DNA from: CAYJEQ01 sp964370185
GTDB taxonomy: Bacteria; Bacillota; Clostridia; Oscillospirales; Ruminococcaceae
DNA: 42,913 nucleotides
Direction: 5' to 3'
Assembly (NCBI GenBank): GCA_964370185.1
Contig: CAYJIJ010000013.1
Location: 1 to 42,913, forward strand
The notes beneath the pieces were generated by a model, which searched no databases, was not told where the DNA came from, and saw only the letters and a list, made by a program, of their open reading frames with translations. The translations under genes and the position numbers were made by a program. Positions 7,299 to 15,868 of the stretch are shown here, piece after piece. Each line of letters begins with the position of its first letter. Within the stretch, counting starts at the first letter, position 1.

Positions 7299-7997
7299 TT
7301 ACCCCAAAATCTCCACCGATACAATAGTGTCAAACTCATCGGTGACTATATTTATATACATCTCTTCGGTAATTTGTGAGAATGTCATATTATTTCCCAT
7401 TAATAATACGGGTGTGCCTATCGGTATGAGGTAGGTTTCGCTTTCATCGCTAAGCTCAATGCTATCGCTTACTCCAGTAGTGCCCATGCCCCCCGACATC
7501 ATGCCACCGCCTGCACCCGACATACTACCCCTACCCGATGATGCACCGCCTTCTCCTGTGGCGCCCTCGGGCGTTGTCCTTGTTGCCGTGCCTTCTTGTG
7601 ATGCCATGGTGCTGTTTTCTGCTCCTGCCATTGCTTGTTCTCTCATAGCAGCTCTGTCTTCCGTGGAAAGCTCACCCATTTCTGGAGGCGATGCTCCCTC
7701 GGGCATTTCTGCGGTGTTTTCTTCGCCACTTTCATCGGTGGATGGCTGTGACTGCGGTCTTTCGCCATTTGGATTAGCGGTATTTACTCCTCCTGTGGTG
7801 CCGCTCGCCGAAAGTGTTAGGGTAACTTCATTGCCATACACTTCGGTAACCTGCCCTGTTATTGTCTTAGTGTTTTGCATGGCTTCGGATGAGCCCTCGT
7901 CCGCTATTACACCCTCGGACGATTGTGTGTAGATATAGCATCCACCTGCCACTAAAGCCACTACAAGTATCAAAAATATTTTTTTAAATTTCTTCAT
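7299..7997 (-). CDS. Secreted or lipid-anchored Gly/Ser/Met-rich protein of the efflux operon
   Basis: A 232-aa protein with an N-terminal hydrophobic segment ending in VAGGC (Cys20), a weak lipobox, so it is probably a lipoprotein or a membrane-anchored exported protein. Residues 40-63 and 180-232 look like folded beta-rich ends. The middle (about 65-175) is low complexity, rich in Gly, Ser, Glu and Met, with MSGAGGGMMSGGMG near 159-172. The ribosome site is GAGGGGGAAG. It lies between the permease and ATPase genes, so it probably belongs to the pump as an accessory. I know no named family. Confidence 0.75.
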   Translation of the reverse strand: MKKFKKIFLILVVALVAGGCYIYTQSSEGVIADEGSSEAMQNTKTITGQVTEVYGNEVTLTLSASGTTGGVNTANPNGERPQSQPSTDESGEENTAEMPEGASPPEMGELSTEDRAAMREQAMAGAENSTMASQEGTATRTTPEGATGEGGASSGRGSMSGAGGGMMSGGMGTTGVSDSIELSDESETYLIPIGTPVLLMGNNMTFSQITEEMYINIVTDEFDTIVSVEILG

Positions 7998-8010
7998 AAA
8001 TCTTCCCCCT

Positions 8011-8035
8011 CACTCGAATGTAGATACACTCGAAT
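8011..8035 (-). repeat. Two direct repeats before the Gly-rich protein gene
   Basis: CACTCGAAT occurs at 8011-8019 and again at 8027-8035, a 16-base period, just upstream of the secreted-protein start. It could be a regulator or RNA-binding site; its role is unknown. Confidence 0.35.
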
Positions 8036-8040
8036 TTTTT

Positions 8041-8090
8041 ACCCCTCATTTTTGAGGGGTTATCCGCCCACATGATGCGGTGGGCGGATA
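8041..8090. repeat. Two tandem hairpins inside the efflux operon
   Basis: Hairpin one is 8041-8048 with 8053-8060 (ACCCCTCA / TGAGGGGT, TTTT loop). Hairpin two is 8061-8071 with 8080-8090 (TATCCGCCCAC / GTGGGCGGATA). They occupy the 117-bp spacer between the permease and the secreted-protein gene. Neither is followed by a clear T tract on the minus strand except a short TTTTTT-complement region, so partial termination or mRNA stabilisation is more likely than a full stop. Confidence 0.5.
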
Positions 8091-8114
8091 GGTTTGCCCT
8101 ATATAGGCTTAGAA

Positions 8115-9419
8115 TTATTCGTTGTTTAGTGCCTCGATAGGAATTAAGTTTGAGGCTTTATATGCTGGGTAAAATCCAAATAATGTGCCTGTTACAACCG
8201 CAAAACCGAATGCGAGTATTATCGAAGATGCTGTGAGTACCACTGTAATGTCGGTGTATTCCATTGCTGGCACTATCGCAAGGCTTAAAATTACGCCGAG
8301 CACACCGCCAATGAAACCAATCATACCTGCTTCTGTTAAAAATAGTAGTAGTATATCGCTCTTTTTTGTACCGAGCGCCTTTAGTACCCCTATTTCCCTT
8401 GTGCGTTCTTTAACAGATACAAAGAGTACATTCATGATGCCTATACCACCAACTATAAATACTATTACCGCAACTGCAAGCAGTAGCATTGAGAGTGTAT
8501 TTGCCGATTGCATAGCCGCATCCATTGTAGCTCCTGCGTCTTCTATGCTAAATACTGCTGTTGGATTTGACTGTGTTAGCACAAGCTCTATATTATCCAT
8601 AACTTCGGCTACCACATCCACATCATTTGCAAGTATCGAAAGCTGTGGTGATGTGTCCCTCTCGAAGAGGTATTTTTCCGCCGTGCTGTATGGCATAAAC
8701 ACTGAGCTGTCAGGGCTAATTCCCGAGGTCATACTGCCCATGGGCGATATTACTCCATTTACCACATATGCCCTGCCATCTATCTCAACCTTGCTGTCAT
8801 ACGCCTCATTTGCTGAGCCGAAAATCTCTATTGCTACATCGTATCCAAGCACCACTGATTTAGATGTGCTTTCTACTTCGGTGTCGGTTATAAAGCTTCC
8901 CACCATCATATCTAAATTTGATATTTCGGTGTAACTGCTCTCCGTGCCAACTATTGTGTATTCTATCGCTTCTTCTAAGTCGCCACCTATCACCGAGTTT
9001 TCGGTGGTTGCCGATATTGCTCCAGTGACTATATCTGGCACAAAAAAGAGTATGTCCTCTAAATTTGTTTCGGTGAGCACTGAGGTATCCGTAGTGGGAA
9101 TTCTTGTGGATGAACCGCCGCCTGCACTACTACCTCTTGTGCCGCCACCACCACTTGGCATACCGCCACCAGTCGGTGGCCCTCCGCCAGCCATCATCAT
9201 GCTCATCATATCATCCATCGAGGAGGAGTTGATGGTTATTGTGCCTGCATTTAGATTTTTAAACTGCTCTGCTACATCAGCTTTACCACCTTCACCGATT
9301 GCTATTACCATAACAATGGTTGCTGCGCCAACTATAATGCCGAGCGAGGTAAGAAAAACTTTAAATTTATTTTGCTTAATATTTATCAGTACAAGACGAA
9401 GTATTTCACTAATTTGCAC
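8115..9419 (-). CDS. MacB-like FtsX-family ABC permease with a Met/Gly-rich extracytoplasmic insert
   Basis: A 434-aa permease with four membrane segments: one near 20-43 followed by a large outside domain (about 45-310, the MacB periplasmic-core type), then three in the C-terminal FtsX domain. GGIGIMNVLFVSVKERTREI and the GALKALGTKK-like coupling helix are typical of MacB. Residues 68-105 are a low-complexity insert with six Met in nine residues, then Gly/Ser repeats. The start is a GTG at 9419 with a weak ribosome site, overlapping the adaptor gene by 11 bp, so translation is probably coupled. It works with the ATPase at 6630-7292. Confidence 0.92.
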   Translation of the reverse strand: MQISEILRLVLINIKQNKFKVFLTSLGIIVGAATIVMVIAIGEGGKADVAEQFKNLNAGTITINSSSMDDMMSMMMAGGGPPTGGGMPSGGGGTRGSSAGGGSSTRIPTTDTSVLTETNLEDILFFVPDIVTGAISATTENSVIGGDLEEAIEYTIVGTESSYTEISNLDMMVGSFITDTEVESTSKSVVLGYDVAIEIFGSANEAYDSKVEIDGRAYVVNGVISPMGSMTSGISPDSSVFMPYSTAEKYLFERDTSPQLSILANDVDVVAEVMDNIELVLTQSNPTAVFSIEDAGATMDAAMQSANTLSMLLLAVAVIVFIVGGIGIMNVLFVSVKERTREIGVLKALGTKKSDILLLFLTEAGMIGFIGGVLGVILSLAIVPAMEYTDITVVLTASSIILAFGFAVVTGTLFGFYPAYKASNLIPIEALNNE

Positions 9420-11070
9420 TCTGATTCACCGCACTTTCAATCAGTACTACATCACCCTCATTTAATCCGCTGAGGATTTCAACTTCAAAGCCATCGGAAA
9501 ATCCTGTTTCTACTGCTACTTTTACCACTGCGCCAGTTTCATCATACATCTGCACGAACTGCTCGCCATTTTCGTTTATAATGCATTTATTTGAAACAAG
9601 CAGTACATCTTCCTCTTGCTTTTGAATGAATGTTGCATCGGAAGTCATCCCTTGATAAATGATTACATCTTCGTAATCGGATATATCACAAACTATTGTA
9701 ACTGTGTAGTTTACACTGCTTGTCATGCCGCCGGAGGGCACTATTGATATGCTGTCCACCTCCGCTGGGATGAGGTATTCTTCATATGCATCAAATAGGA
9801 TATTTACTTCCATACCAAGAGATATATCGGATATATCTTCTTGAGGTATGCTCACAAGGACATCCACTGTGTATTTCTCTGCAAGTGTCACGATTGAGGT
9901 ATTTGCATTTAATTCTGTTCCCACTTCGGAGTGAGTCATTACATAGCCATCGGTAGGAGCAAAAATTTGTCCCTCTGCTCCCATTTCAGAGATTTCAGCA
10001 AGCTCTTCTTGCAGCTCACTCACCTTTTGCTGTTCTGATTTTAGCGTGTTGTTTATCTGGCTGATTGTATTATCATAAACACTTTGAGCTATTTCATGCT
10101 CATATACAGTGCTTTCAAGTTCGGCATCATATGTGAGCTTTTCAAGCTCAATATTTGCTTCATAATTGTCTTTTTCTATATATTTTGCCGCTATGTCGTC
10201 TATAAGCTTCTCAAGCTCATCTTCCATAGTATCTTCTTTATCATCAAAATCGTCGTAAACCTTTGTAAGGCTTTCTTCGGCTTTTTCAAGCTCGTATTCA
10301 AGTGCTACTATTTCGGCATTTAACACCGATAAATCATGCTCCCATTCTGGGTGCTCACAGCTTCCTGAATCCACTCCTGCGCAAGTTGTTGCATGATCAA
10401 TTTTTTCTTGCACATCCTCTATTTCTGCTTCTATGTCGTCTATTTCGTCCCTTGCTTCCTCGGCATCGTCGGAGTCGCCTGCGCCATCGTCTATTTCGTC
10501 TTCAAGGTCGGCTATGTCTTCTTCTAAGGCTTCTATATCGTCGAGTATTTGTTGATAATCAGTGTCGATACTGGTCATATTTAGCTGATACACTTCTTCA
10601 GCAGTATTTCCTGCAAGCACTGCTTCTCCATACGCTTTCTCAGCAGCTAATCTATCCGATTCGGCTGTAAGCTGAGTTTTTTCTAAGCTAAGCTGTGCTT
10701 CTTCAAGTGCTATTAGTGCATCATTGTAGCTATCCGTATAGCTACTTATATCTATTGTAGCAAGCAAATCGCCTTCATTTACATACTGTCCAGCTTTTAC
10801 AAATAGCTCATTTATTTCGGTATCGAAATTAACCGAAACAGTTGTGTCCCTCATGCTCACTGAGCCCATCTCTGTAACCCCAACCACTATACTGCCTTTT
10901 TCTACAATCTCTTCTTTGTACTGATTACCACTTGCTTCTTCCGCCTCAGCACTTCCCATTAAAAACACACTTGACGCACCTGCCACAAGTGTGATAGCCG
11001 TAGCCGTAGCTGTAAATTTAAGGATACCTTTAGCACCGCTCATTTTTTCTTTTAATGTTGATAAACTCAA
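9409..11070 (-). CDS. HlyD/MacA-type efflux adaptor with a long coiled coil
   Basis: A 553-aa membrane-fusion protein. It has a hydrophobic segment near 18-40, a biotinyl-lipoyl half at about 55-108, a very long acidic coiled coil (about 112-360), the second lipoyl half (GQIFAPTDGYVMTHSEVG near 366-385) and C-terminal beta domains. Firmicutes such as Bacillus use YknX-type adaptors with MacB-like pumps. The tip of the coiled coil carries an insert with Cys230, Cys238, His240 and His245, unusual for this family. The start is TTG at 11070, chosen because AAAGGGG precedes it; the next ATG (11043) lacks a ribosome site. It is the first gene of the pump operon. Confidence 0.88.
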   Translation of the reverse strand: MSLSTLKEKMSGAKGILKFTATATAITLVAGASSVFLMGSAEAEEASGNQYKEEIVEKGSIVVGVTEMGSVSMRDTTVSVNFDTEINELFVKAGQYVNEGDLLATIDISSYTDSYNDALIALEEAQLSLEKTQLTAESDRLAAEKAYGEAVLAGNTAEEVYQLNMTSIDTDYQQILDDIEALEEDIADLEDEIDDGAGDSDDAEEARDEIDDIEAEIEDVQEKIDHATTCAGVDSGSCEHPEWEHDLSVLNAEIVALEYELEKAEESLTKVYDDFDDKEDTMEDELEKLIDDIAAKYIEKDNYEANIELEKLTYDAELESTVYEHEIAQSVYDNTISQINNTLKSEQQKVSELQEELAEISEMGAEGQIFAPTDGYVMTHSEVGTELNANTSIVTLAEKYTVDVLVSIPQEDISDISLGMEVNILFDAYEEYLIPAEVDSISIVPSGGMTSSVNYTVTIVCDISDYEDVIIYQGMTSDATFIQKQEEDVLLVSNKCIINENGEQFVQMYDETGAVVKVAVETGFSDGFEVEILSGLNEGDVVLIESAVNQSAN

Positions 11071-11189
11071 TTTAACGCAACCCCTTTCGTCTTGATGTTA
11101 TTTTAAGATATACTTTTGAGCTTATTGTGAGGTGAAAATGAAAAATTTGTTTACAAAGATTCCAATTTTTTGTATATCAGTTTGGTTAA

Positions 11190-11240
11190 AATATAGAAAG
11201 GAAACTCTTTACCACTTGTAGAGAGCTCCCTTTCTATATT
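11190..11240 (-). terminator. Terminator after the sensor kinase gene
   Basis: An 11-bp perfect outer stem (11190-11200 with 11230-11240) extends inward imperfectly. It lies just past the kinase stop on the minus strand, so the two-component genes and the pump genes are probably separate transcripts, at least in part. Confidence 0.55.
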
Positions 11241-11252
11241 ATTTATTTTTCT

Positions 11253-12716
11253 TTAATTTAATTCTTTTGCTATTTTAAAGCTAAATACAACTCCATCTGG
11301 AGTGTTTTTGCAGTGATAACTTCCTCCATGCTTTTCAATGACTGTTTTCACAATATTAAGTCCCAACCCTACATTGTTTGTACTTCTCTGCCTTGATTTA
11401 TCAACTCTGTAAAAGCTTTCCCAGATATGATTTATCTCTTTTTCAGCAATGCGATTTCCTTGGTTATAAACCGAATATACAACTTCTTTTCCATCACTCT
11501 CAAGAGTAATTTTTACTTTTCCGCCCTCTGGGGTGTGCTCAAAAGCGTTGGTGATATAGTTTTTCATCGCTTGTTCCATATATTTAATATCTGCATTTGC
11601 AAATATATCTTCCTCAATCTCGGCATGCATATCACAGCTATCGGCAAGAGGTGTAATCTTTTCTACAAGCTCTTTTACTAAATCGGAAATATTTATTTTT
11701 TGCATATTCATCTTAGAAAGTCCGCTCTCAATTGAGGATATCTGAAGCATTGAGCTCACCATCTCACTGAGTTTTTCGCTTTCTTCAATGATTGTATCGC
11801 AATAATATTCTTTGTCTATTCCCTCGACATTGCTTTTTAAGTTTTCCGCATATATTTGCAGTAGTGAAAGAGGGGTCTTCATCTCGTGGGAGACATTGCC
11901 TACAAACTCTCTGCGCATCTCTTCCATCTGCTTTTGGTAGTCAATATCGAGCTTTAATTTTTCATTCGCCGTATTTAGTTCATCAATATTTTGCTTTAGC
12001 TGCCGAGACATTGAGTTGATATTAATAGCCAAGCTGTGAAGTTCACTTGAGTCTATATTTTCATCCACCTGCTCGCTAAAATCAAGGTTTGCAAATCTTG
12101 AAGCTGCGCCTTCTATCTCTTTTATCGGCTTTGTTATGCTCTTTGAAACAATAATGCACAAAATTAGGCTTATAAATAGTACCGACACTGATATTATCAT
12201 GCTCGAATCAGAAAATACTTTTACACTATCCTCTATCGACTCCACTGGTAAAGTCATAACAAGTTTAATATTTTCATCCTCAAACTCAAATTCTCCCGAT
12301 ATATTTAAAACAGAGCCAATATGTGGGCTACCCTTGCTTACCTGCGGCTTAGGGGATTTCGAAAAATCCCATTCGGTAGCATCTTCATCATTTCTGAGCC
12401 TATATTCATCTGGGTGCATATTACCCCTTGGTTCTAAAACTTTGGAAAAACTCATATAAAATATTTCGTCATCTTTTAGCGCAACTACATTTATATTGTG
12501 TTGTGATTCATATTTGCGTGAAACACTTTCTATACTCTCTTCAGTACCGTCATAATTTGCCTTTATTTCTTCATAGGCTGTTGCCATTGTTTCCGATTTA
12601 TAGTTTAGGTAGTAATCATTTGCAAAAAAAGTGTTAAATATTAACTGGCCAACTATAACTAAACCTATTAAAAATGTAAAGGTGAGCACGATTTTGCTTC
12701 TAATGGAAATTTTCAT
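11253..12716 (-). CDS. Sensor histidine kinase (PhoR/BaeS type)
   Basis: A 487-aa membrane sensor: TM1 about 9-28, an outside sensing domain about 29-168, TM2 about 170-192, HAMP about 193-245, the HisKA domain with phospho-acceptor His277 in NVSHEMKTP, and HATPase with the N box (MKNYITNAFEHTPEGG), YNQGN and the VGLGLNIV G box. The start at 12716 is preceded by GAGGTG; a longer frame reaching 12743 overlaps the regulator and lacks such a site. It starts 1 bp after the regulator stop. The adjacent pump operon is the likely target, as in many Firmicute peptide-resistance modules. Confidence 0.95.
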   Translation of the reverse strand: MKISIRSKIVLTFTFLIGLVIVGQLIFNTFFANDYYLNYKSETMATAYEEIKANYDGTEESIESVSRKYESQHNINVVALKDDEIFYMSFSKVLEPRGNMHPDEYRLRNDEDATEWDFSKSPKPQVSKGSPHIGSVLNISGEFEFEDENIKLVMTLPVESIEDSVKVFSDSSMIISVSVLFISLILCIIVSKSITKPIKEIEGAASRFANLDFSEQVDENIDSSELHSLAININSMSRQLKQNIDELNTANEKLKLDIDYQKQMEEMRREFVGNVSHEMKTPLSLLQIYAENLKSNVEGIDKEYYCDTIIEESEKLSEMVSSMLQISSIESGLSKMNMQKINISDLVKELVEKITPLADSCDMHAEIEEDIFANADIKYMEQAMKNYITNAFEHTPEGGKVKITLESDGKEVVYSVYNQGNRIAEKEINHIWESFYRVDKSRQRSTNNVGLGLNIVKTVIEKHGGSYHCKNTPDGVVFSFKIAKELN

Positions 12717-12717
12717 C

Positions 12718-13401
12718 TTACACCTCAAATTTATATCCCACACGATGTATTGTTTTTATGCATGTGGAATCTTCCCCAAGCTTGGTTCTAAGTTGTTTTA
12801 CATGGGTGTCCACCGTGCGTAGTTCACCGTCAAAATCGTATCCCCATACGCTGTTTAAGAGCTGCTCTCTGCTAAAGATTAATGATGTATTGGTCATAAA
12901 GAAAAGCAGTAGGTCAAATTCTCTTTTGGTAAGCTCTAATTCTTTTTCACCGCACTGTGCCGTACGCATTACAGAATTAATGCGTAAATTTCCTTTTTTC
13001 ATTTCGTCTTCTACGCCTTTGCCCATTCTCTTAAGCATTGCTTCAACTCTTGCAAGAAGTAATGATGGCGAAAATGGCTTTGTTATGTAATCGTCCGCTC
13101 CGCTTGAAAAGCCCTTTACTTGATCGTATTCCTCACCCCTTGCAGTGAGCATGATAACGGGCACTAATGAGCTATTTTCCCTTAGCTCTTCGAGCACTTC
13201 AAATCCATCCTTCTTTGGCATCATCACATCTAAAAGCACTAAATCAATAACTGCATTATTGGCATAATAAACATCTAGTGCACTCTCTCCATCAAATGCT
13301 TCAAGAACACAAAATTTATGCGCAGTTAAAAAATCTCTGATGGCACGCACCATTTTTGTTTCATCATCCACCACTAACACGCATCTTTTATTTTCAATCA
13401 T
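12718..13401 (-). CDS. OmpR/PhoB-family response regulator
   Basis: A 227-aa protein with a receiver domain (acidic pocket VVDDE near 10-14, phospho-acceptor Asp58 in LLDVMMP, Thr86, Lys108 in ITKPF) and a C-terminal winged helix with the recognition stretch VDTHVKQLRTKLG and the closing HRVGYKFEV. It is the partner of the kinase encoded 1 bp downstream. An inverted repeat lies in its upstream region. Likely targets are its own promoter and the pump operon. Confidence 0.96.
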   Translation of the reverse strand: MIENKRCVLVVDDETKMVRAIRDFLTAHKFCVLEAFDGESALDVYYANNAVIDLVLLDVMMPKKDGFEVLEELRENSSLVPVIMLTARGEEYDQVKGFSSGADDYITKPFSPSLLLARVEAMLKRMGKGVEDEMKKGNLRINSVMRTAQCGEKELELTKREFDLLLFFMTNTSLIFSREQLLNSVWGYDFDGELRTVDTHVKQLRTKLGEDSTCIKTIHRVGYKFEV

Positions 13402-13432
13402 AATTTTATTCGCTCCTTTTGAGTTTTAATAT

Positions 13433-13459
13433 AATCAAACTAAACTTTTTAATTTGATT
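13433..13459. promoter_or_regulatory. Inverted repeat upstream of the response regulator
   Basis: AATCAAA (13433-13439) and TTTGATT (13453-13459) lie about 30 bases before the regulator start, where the promoter should be. It is a possible operator; the arms are short and A/T rich. The rest of the 13402-13693 divergent spacer shows no other clear structure. Confidence 0.3.
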
Positions 13460-13693
13460 TGTCTTACTTAGGTGTTTAATATCCTATTTTGATAGCTATA
13501 TAATTTTATTATACAACAATTTATGAGCTAATTGTGATGAAAGTTAAAAAAGTATTCCCACATTTTGTAACAATAATTTATTTCGCCTTGCCATTTCATT
13601 TTAAATATTGTAAAATTATTAAAAATAGCATTAATTTGGTAATTTGGTTATGGCAATTTCTATAATCAGTTTAGGGAGTAGTGAGGAATAGTA

Positions 13694-15814
13694 ATGAGTA
13701 GTTTTAAATACGATCTTAGTATTGCGCTTATAGTTAAAAATGAGGAAAAAGTTTTAAGGCGTTGCCTTGATTCGCTTGCACCTCTTAGGGAGGCTTTGTC
13801 CTGCCAAATTATAATAACCGACACTGGCTCCACGGACGCAACAATAGAAATTGCAAAAGAATATGCCGATACCTTCATTGAGTTTAAGTGGATAAACGAT
13901 TTTTCCGCTGCAAGAAACACAGGTGTGGAGGTAGCTGAGGGTAGATGGTTTTTATATATAGACGCCGATGAATATTTTGATGAGAGTGCACTTAGAATTG
14001 TTGATTTCCTTAAATCAACAACCTGTGATAAATACGACTCCGCCACATTAAAACTGAGAAATTATTTAGATGATGGCAAAAGGCATTCCGACGCTTTTCT
14101 ACACAGGCTTGCAAATTTTAAATCGGGTAAAACATTCTTTAAAGACGCTATACATGAGCATTTACCAGTGCCCTTAAAGCATGTTTTTGCAATTGATGCT
14201 ATTTTGCATCATGATGGCTATATAGGTGCAAAACTACTGCAAAAATCAGACCGCAATCAATCCGCACTCGATAGGATAATCGAGGATGACCCCCTTGATA
14301 TTAGGGCACGTATTCACTCTATTTTAGGGCGTTCAGATATGGAAATTAGGTTAAGAGAATGCGAAGAAGCGATAAAAATATTTGAAGAGAATAATCTCCC
14401 CTCCTCCACCTATTCAAACGCCCTTTATTCGCAGCTTTGCAACATCTATTACACTCTTAAAAGATACCATGAAGCCATCGAAATCGGCGAGAAATTTTTA
14501 AAGATAAACAGCGAAAACATCCTCCCCGTGCTTGCCATAAATCAAGTTTTAGGGGATAGCAAATACCATTTAGGTGATTATAATGGCGCTATAACTTCAT
14601 TTAAGGCATATCAAAAAATCTGTGCTGAGCTTGATAAAAAACCAGATGTTATGCATGGGACTGTGGTGAGCTTAAGCCATATATCCCCCATTCAGCGCCA
14701 AAACTCCAATATCATTATAGCAAAATGCTACAATGAGCTTGGAAATTTAAAGGAATCAAAAGCATTTATGGCTCGAATAAACCTACTCTCGCTTTTAGAC
14801 GAGTATCAATTCCCAATGTTTCTATCCGATTACTTCAAAATTATGTTAAAGCTTAAAATGTATTCAGAGTTAAAGGAAATATATACTTCACTGTCAAAAA
14901 ACCTTAAATTCCGCACATATTTTATAACCGAAATAGAGAAGATTTTGCCAATTGCAGACAGCAGTACAAGAAATGCACTGATAGAGGAATTTTCAGGAAA
15001 AGATGATGCATATCTATTAATTAATGGAATTAGATCTGCTGATTTTGATTTATCCACCTTTAATGATAATGAGCTAAATCTAATTGCGCAAGACGATTTA
15101 ATCTTAAACCAAGACTGTTTTAGTGATGTAATTTATGCATCGGTGAAAAGTGGTAGATGTATTGTAGATTTGTTCCCTCATTTAAAAGCTCAAAAGCTCT
15201 ATAAACTCATAGAAATGATAAGCACAAACCGCCTTGACTGGTTTGATACTACATATAATTATCTAAAAAAATTAAACATGCAGAAAATTTCTCCCATGCA
15301 GTGCCTGTATTACAGGGATTTATCATATAGCCTGCTCTCGATTTCTGAGAAAAATGCCACAATGCATGGTATCGGCGAAAAAATTGTGTTTTTATTCGGC
15401 TTCTTTATAGAGCTTTCACAGGCGTATATTTCCGCTGTTTATAATCTACAAGTAATTTCCGATAATCTCCCACTCCTCTCAGAAAGAGATACCTTTGCTT
15501 TTATTGTCCATCCCGCTTACTCAGCGCGAGGTAAAAGCCCAGCTGATTATCTCCGTACACTTAAAGAAGCCCTTAAGTATGATGTGGCTCTATCCGATGC
15601 TGTTAAATATGTTTTGGAGGATGTGGCAAAGCTAAGCGATAAAAAAAATGAACAATCCAATGAATTCGCACAGCTTGCTATACAGGTAAAGGCGCAGATA
15701 TCACAGTTTATTTCCATAGGAAAGCTCAGTGAAGCAAAAATGTTAGTGGAACAATATGCAAAAATTAACCCCTCCGACCCCGAGCTTCCCTCACTTTATG
15801 AAAAACTAAAATAA
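13694..15814 (+). CDS. Family 2 glycosyltransferase fused to TPR repeats
   Basis: A 706-aa cytoplasmic protein. Residues 8-110 are a GT-A (GT2) domain: SIALIVKNEE at the start, TDTGSTDAT for nucleotide-sugar binding and the metal-binding DADE near residue 95. The remainder is helical with TPR-like repeats (about 200-400 and around 650-700). This GT2-TPR form is frequent in Clostridia and often modifies peptides, flagellins or cell-surface polymers; the acceptor cannot be read here. GAGGAA precedes the ATG. The phosphoglucomutase gene follows 54 bp later, which would link it to supply of UDP-sugar. Confidence 0.85.
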   Translation: MSSFKYDLSIALIVKNEEKVLRRCLDSLAPLREALSCQIIITDTGSTDATIEIAKEYADTFIEFKWINDFSAARNTGVEVAEGRWFLYIDADEYFDESALRIVDFLKSTTCDKYDSATLKLRNYLDDGKRHSDAFLHRLANFKSGKTFFKDAIHEHLPVPLKHVFAIDAILHHDGYIGAKLLQKSDRNQSALDRIIEDDPLDIRARIHSILGRSDMEIRLRECEEAIKIFEENNLPSSTYSNALYSQLCNIYYTLKRYHEAIEIGEKFLKINSENILPVLAINQVLGDSKYHLGDYNGAITSFKAYQKICAELDKKPDVMHGTVVSLSHISPIQRQNSNIIIAKCYNELGNLKESKAFMARINLLSLLDEYQFPMFLSDYFKIMLKLKMYSELKEIYTSLSKNLKFRTYFITEIEKILPIADSSTRNALIEEFSGKDDAYLLINGIRSADFDLSTFNDNELNLIAQDDLILNQDCFSDVIYASVKSGRCIVDLFPHLKAQKLYKLIEMISTNRLDWFDTTYNYLKKLNMQKISPMQCLYYRDLSYSLLSISEKNATMHGIGEKIVFLFGFFIELSQAYISAVYNLQVISDNLPLLSERDTFAFIVHPAYSARGKSPADYLRTLKEALKYDVALSDAVKYVLEDVAKLSDKKNEQSNEFAQLAIQVKAQISQFISIGKLSEAKMLVEQYAKINPSDPELPSLYEKLK

Positions 15815-15868
15815 AGCAGTATCAATTAATAGATAATACAAAATTTAAAATATACATAGAGGTGAAAT

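Noticed and set aside
8185..8934. 249-aa plus-strand frame opposite the permease gene
   Set aside because: Antisense to a clear MacB permease; composition is that of a shadow (Ser/Thr/Ile rich), no ribosome site and no domain.
10302..10670. Arg/Leu-rich plus-strand frame opposite the adaptor gene
   Set aside because: It is a shadow of the repetitive acidic coiled coil on the other strand and has no ribosome site.
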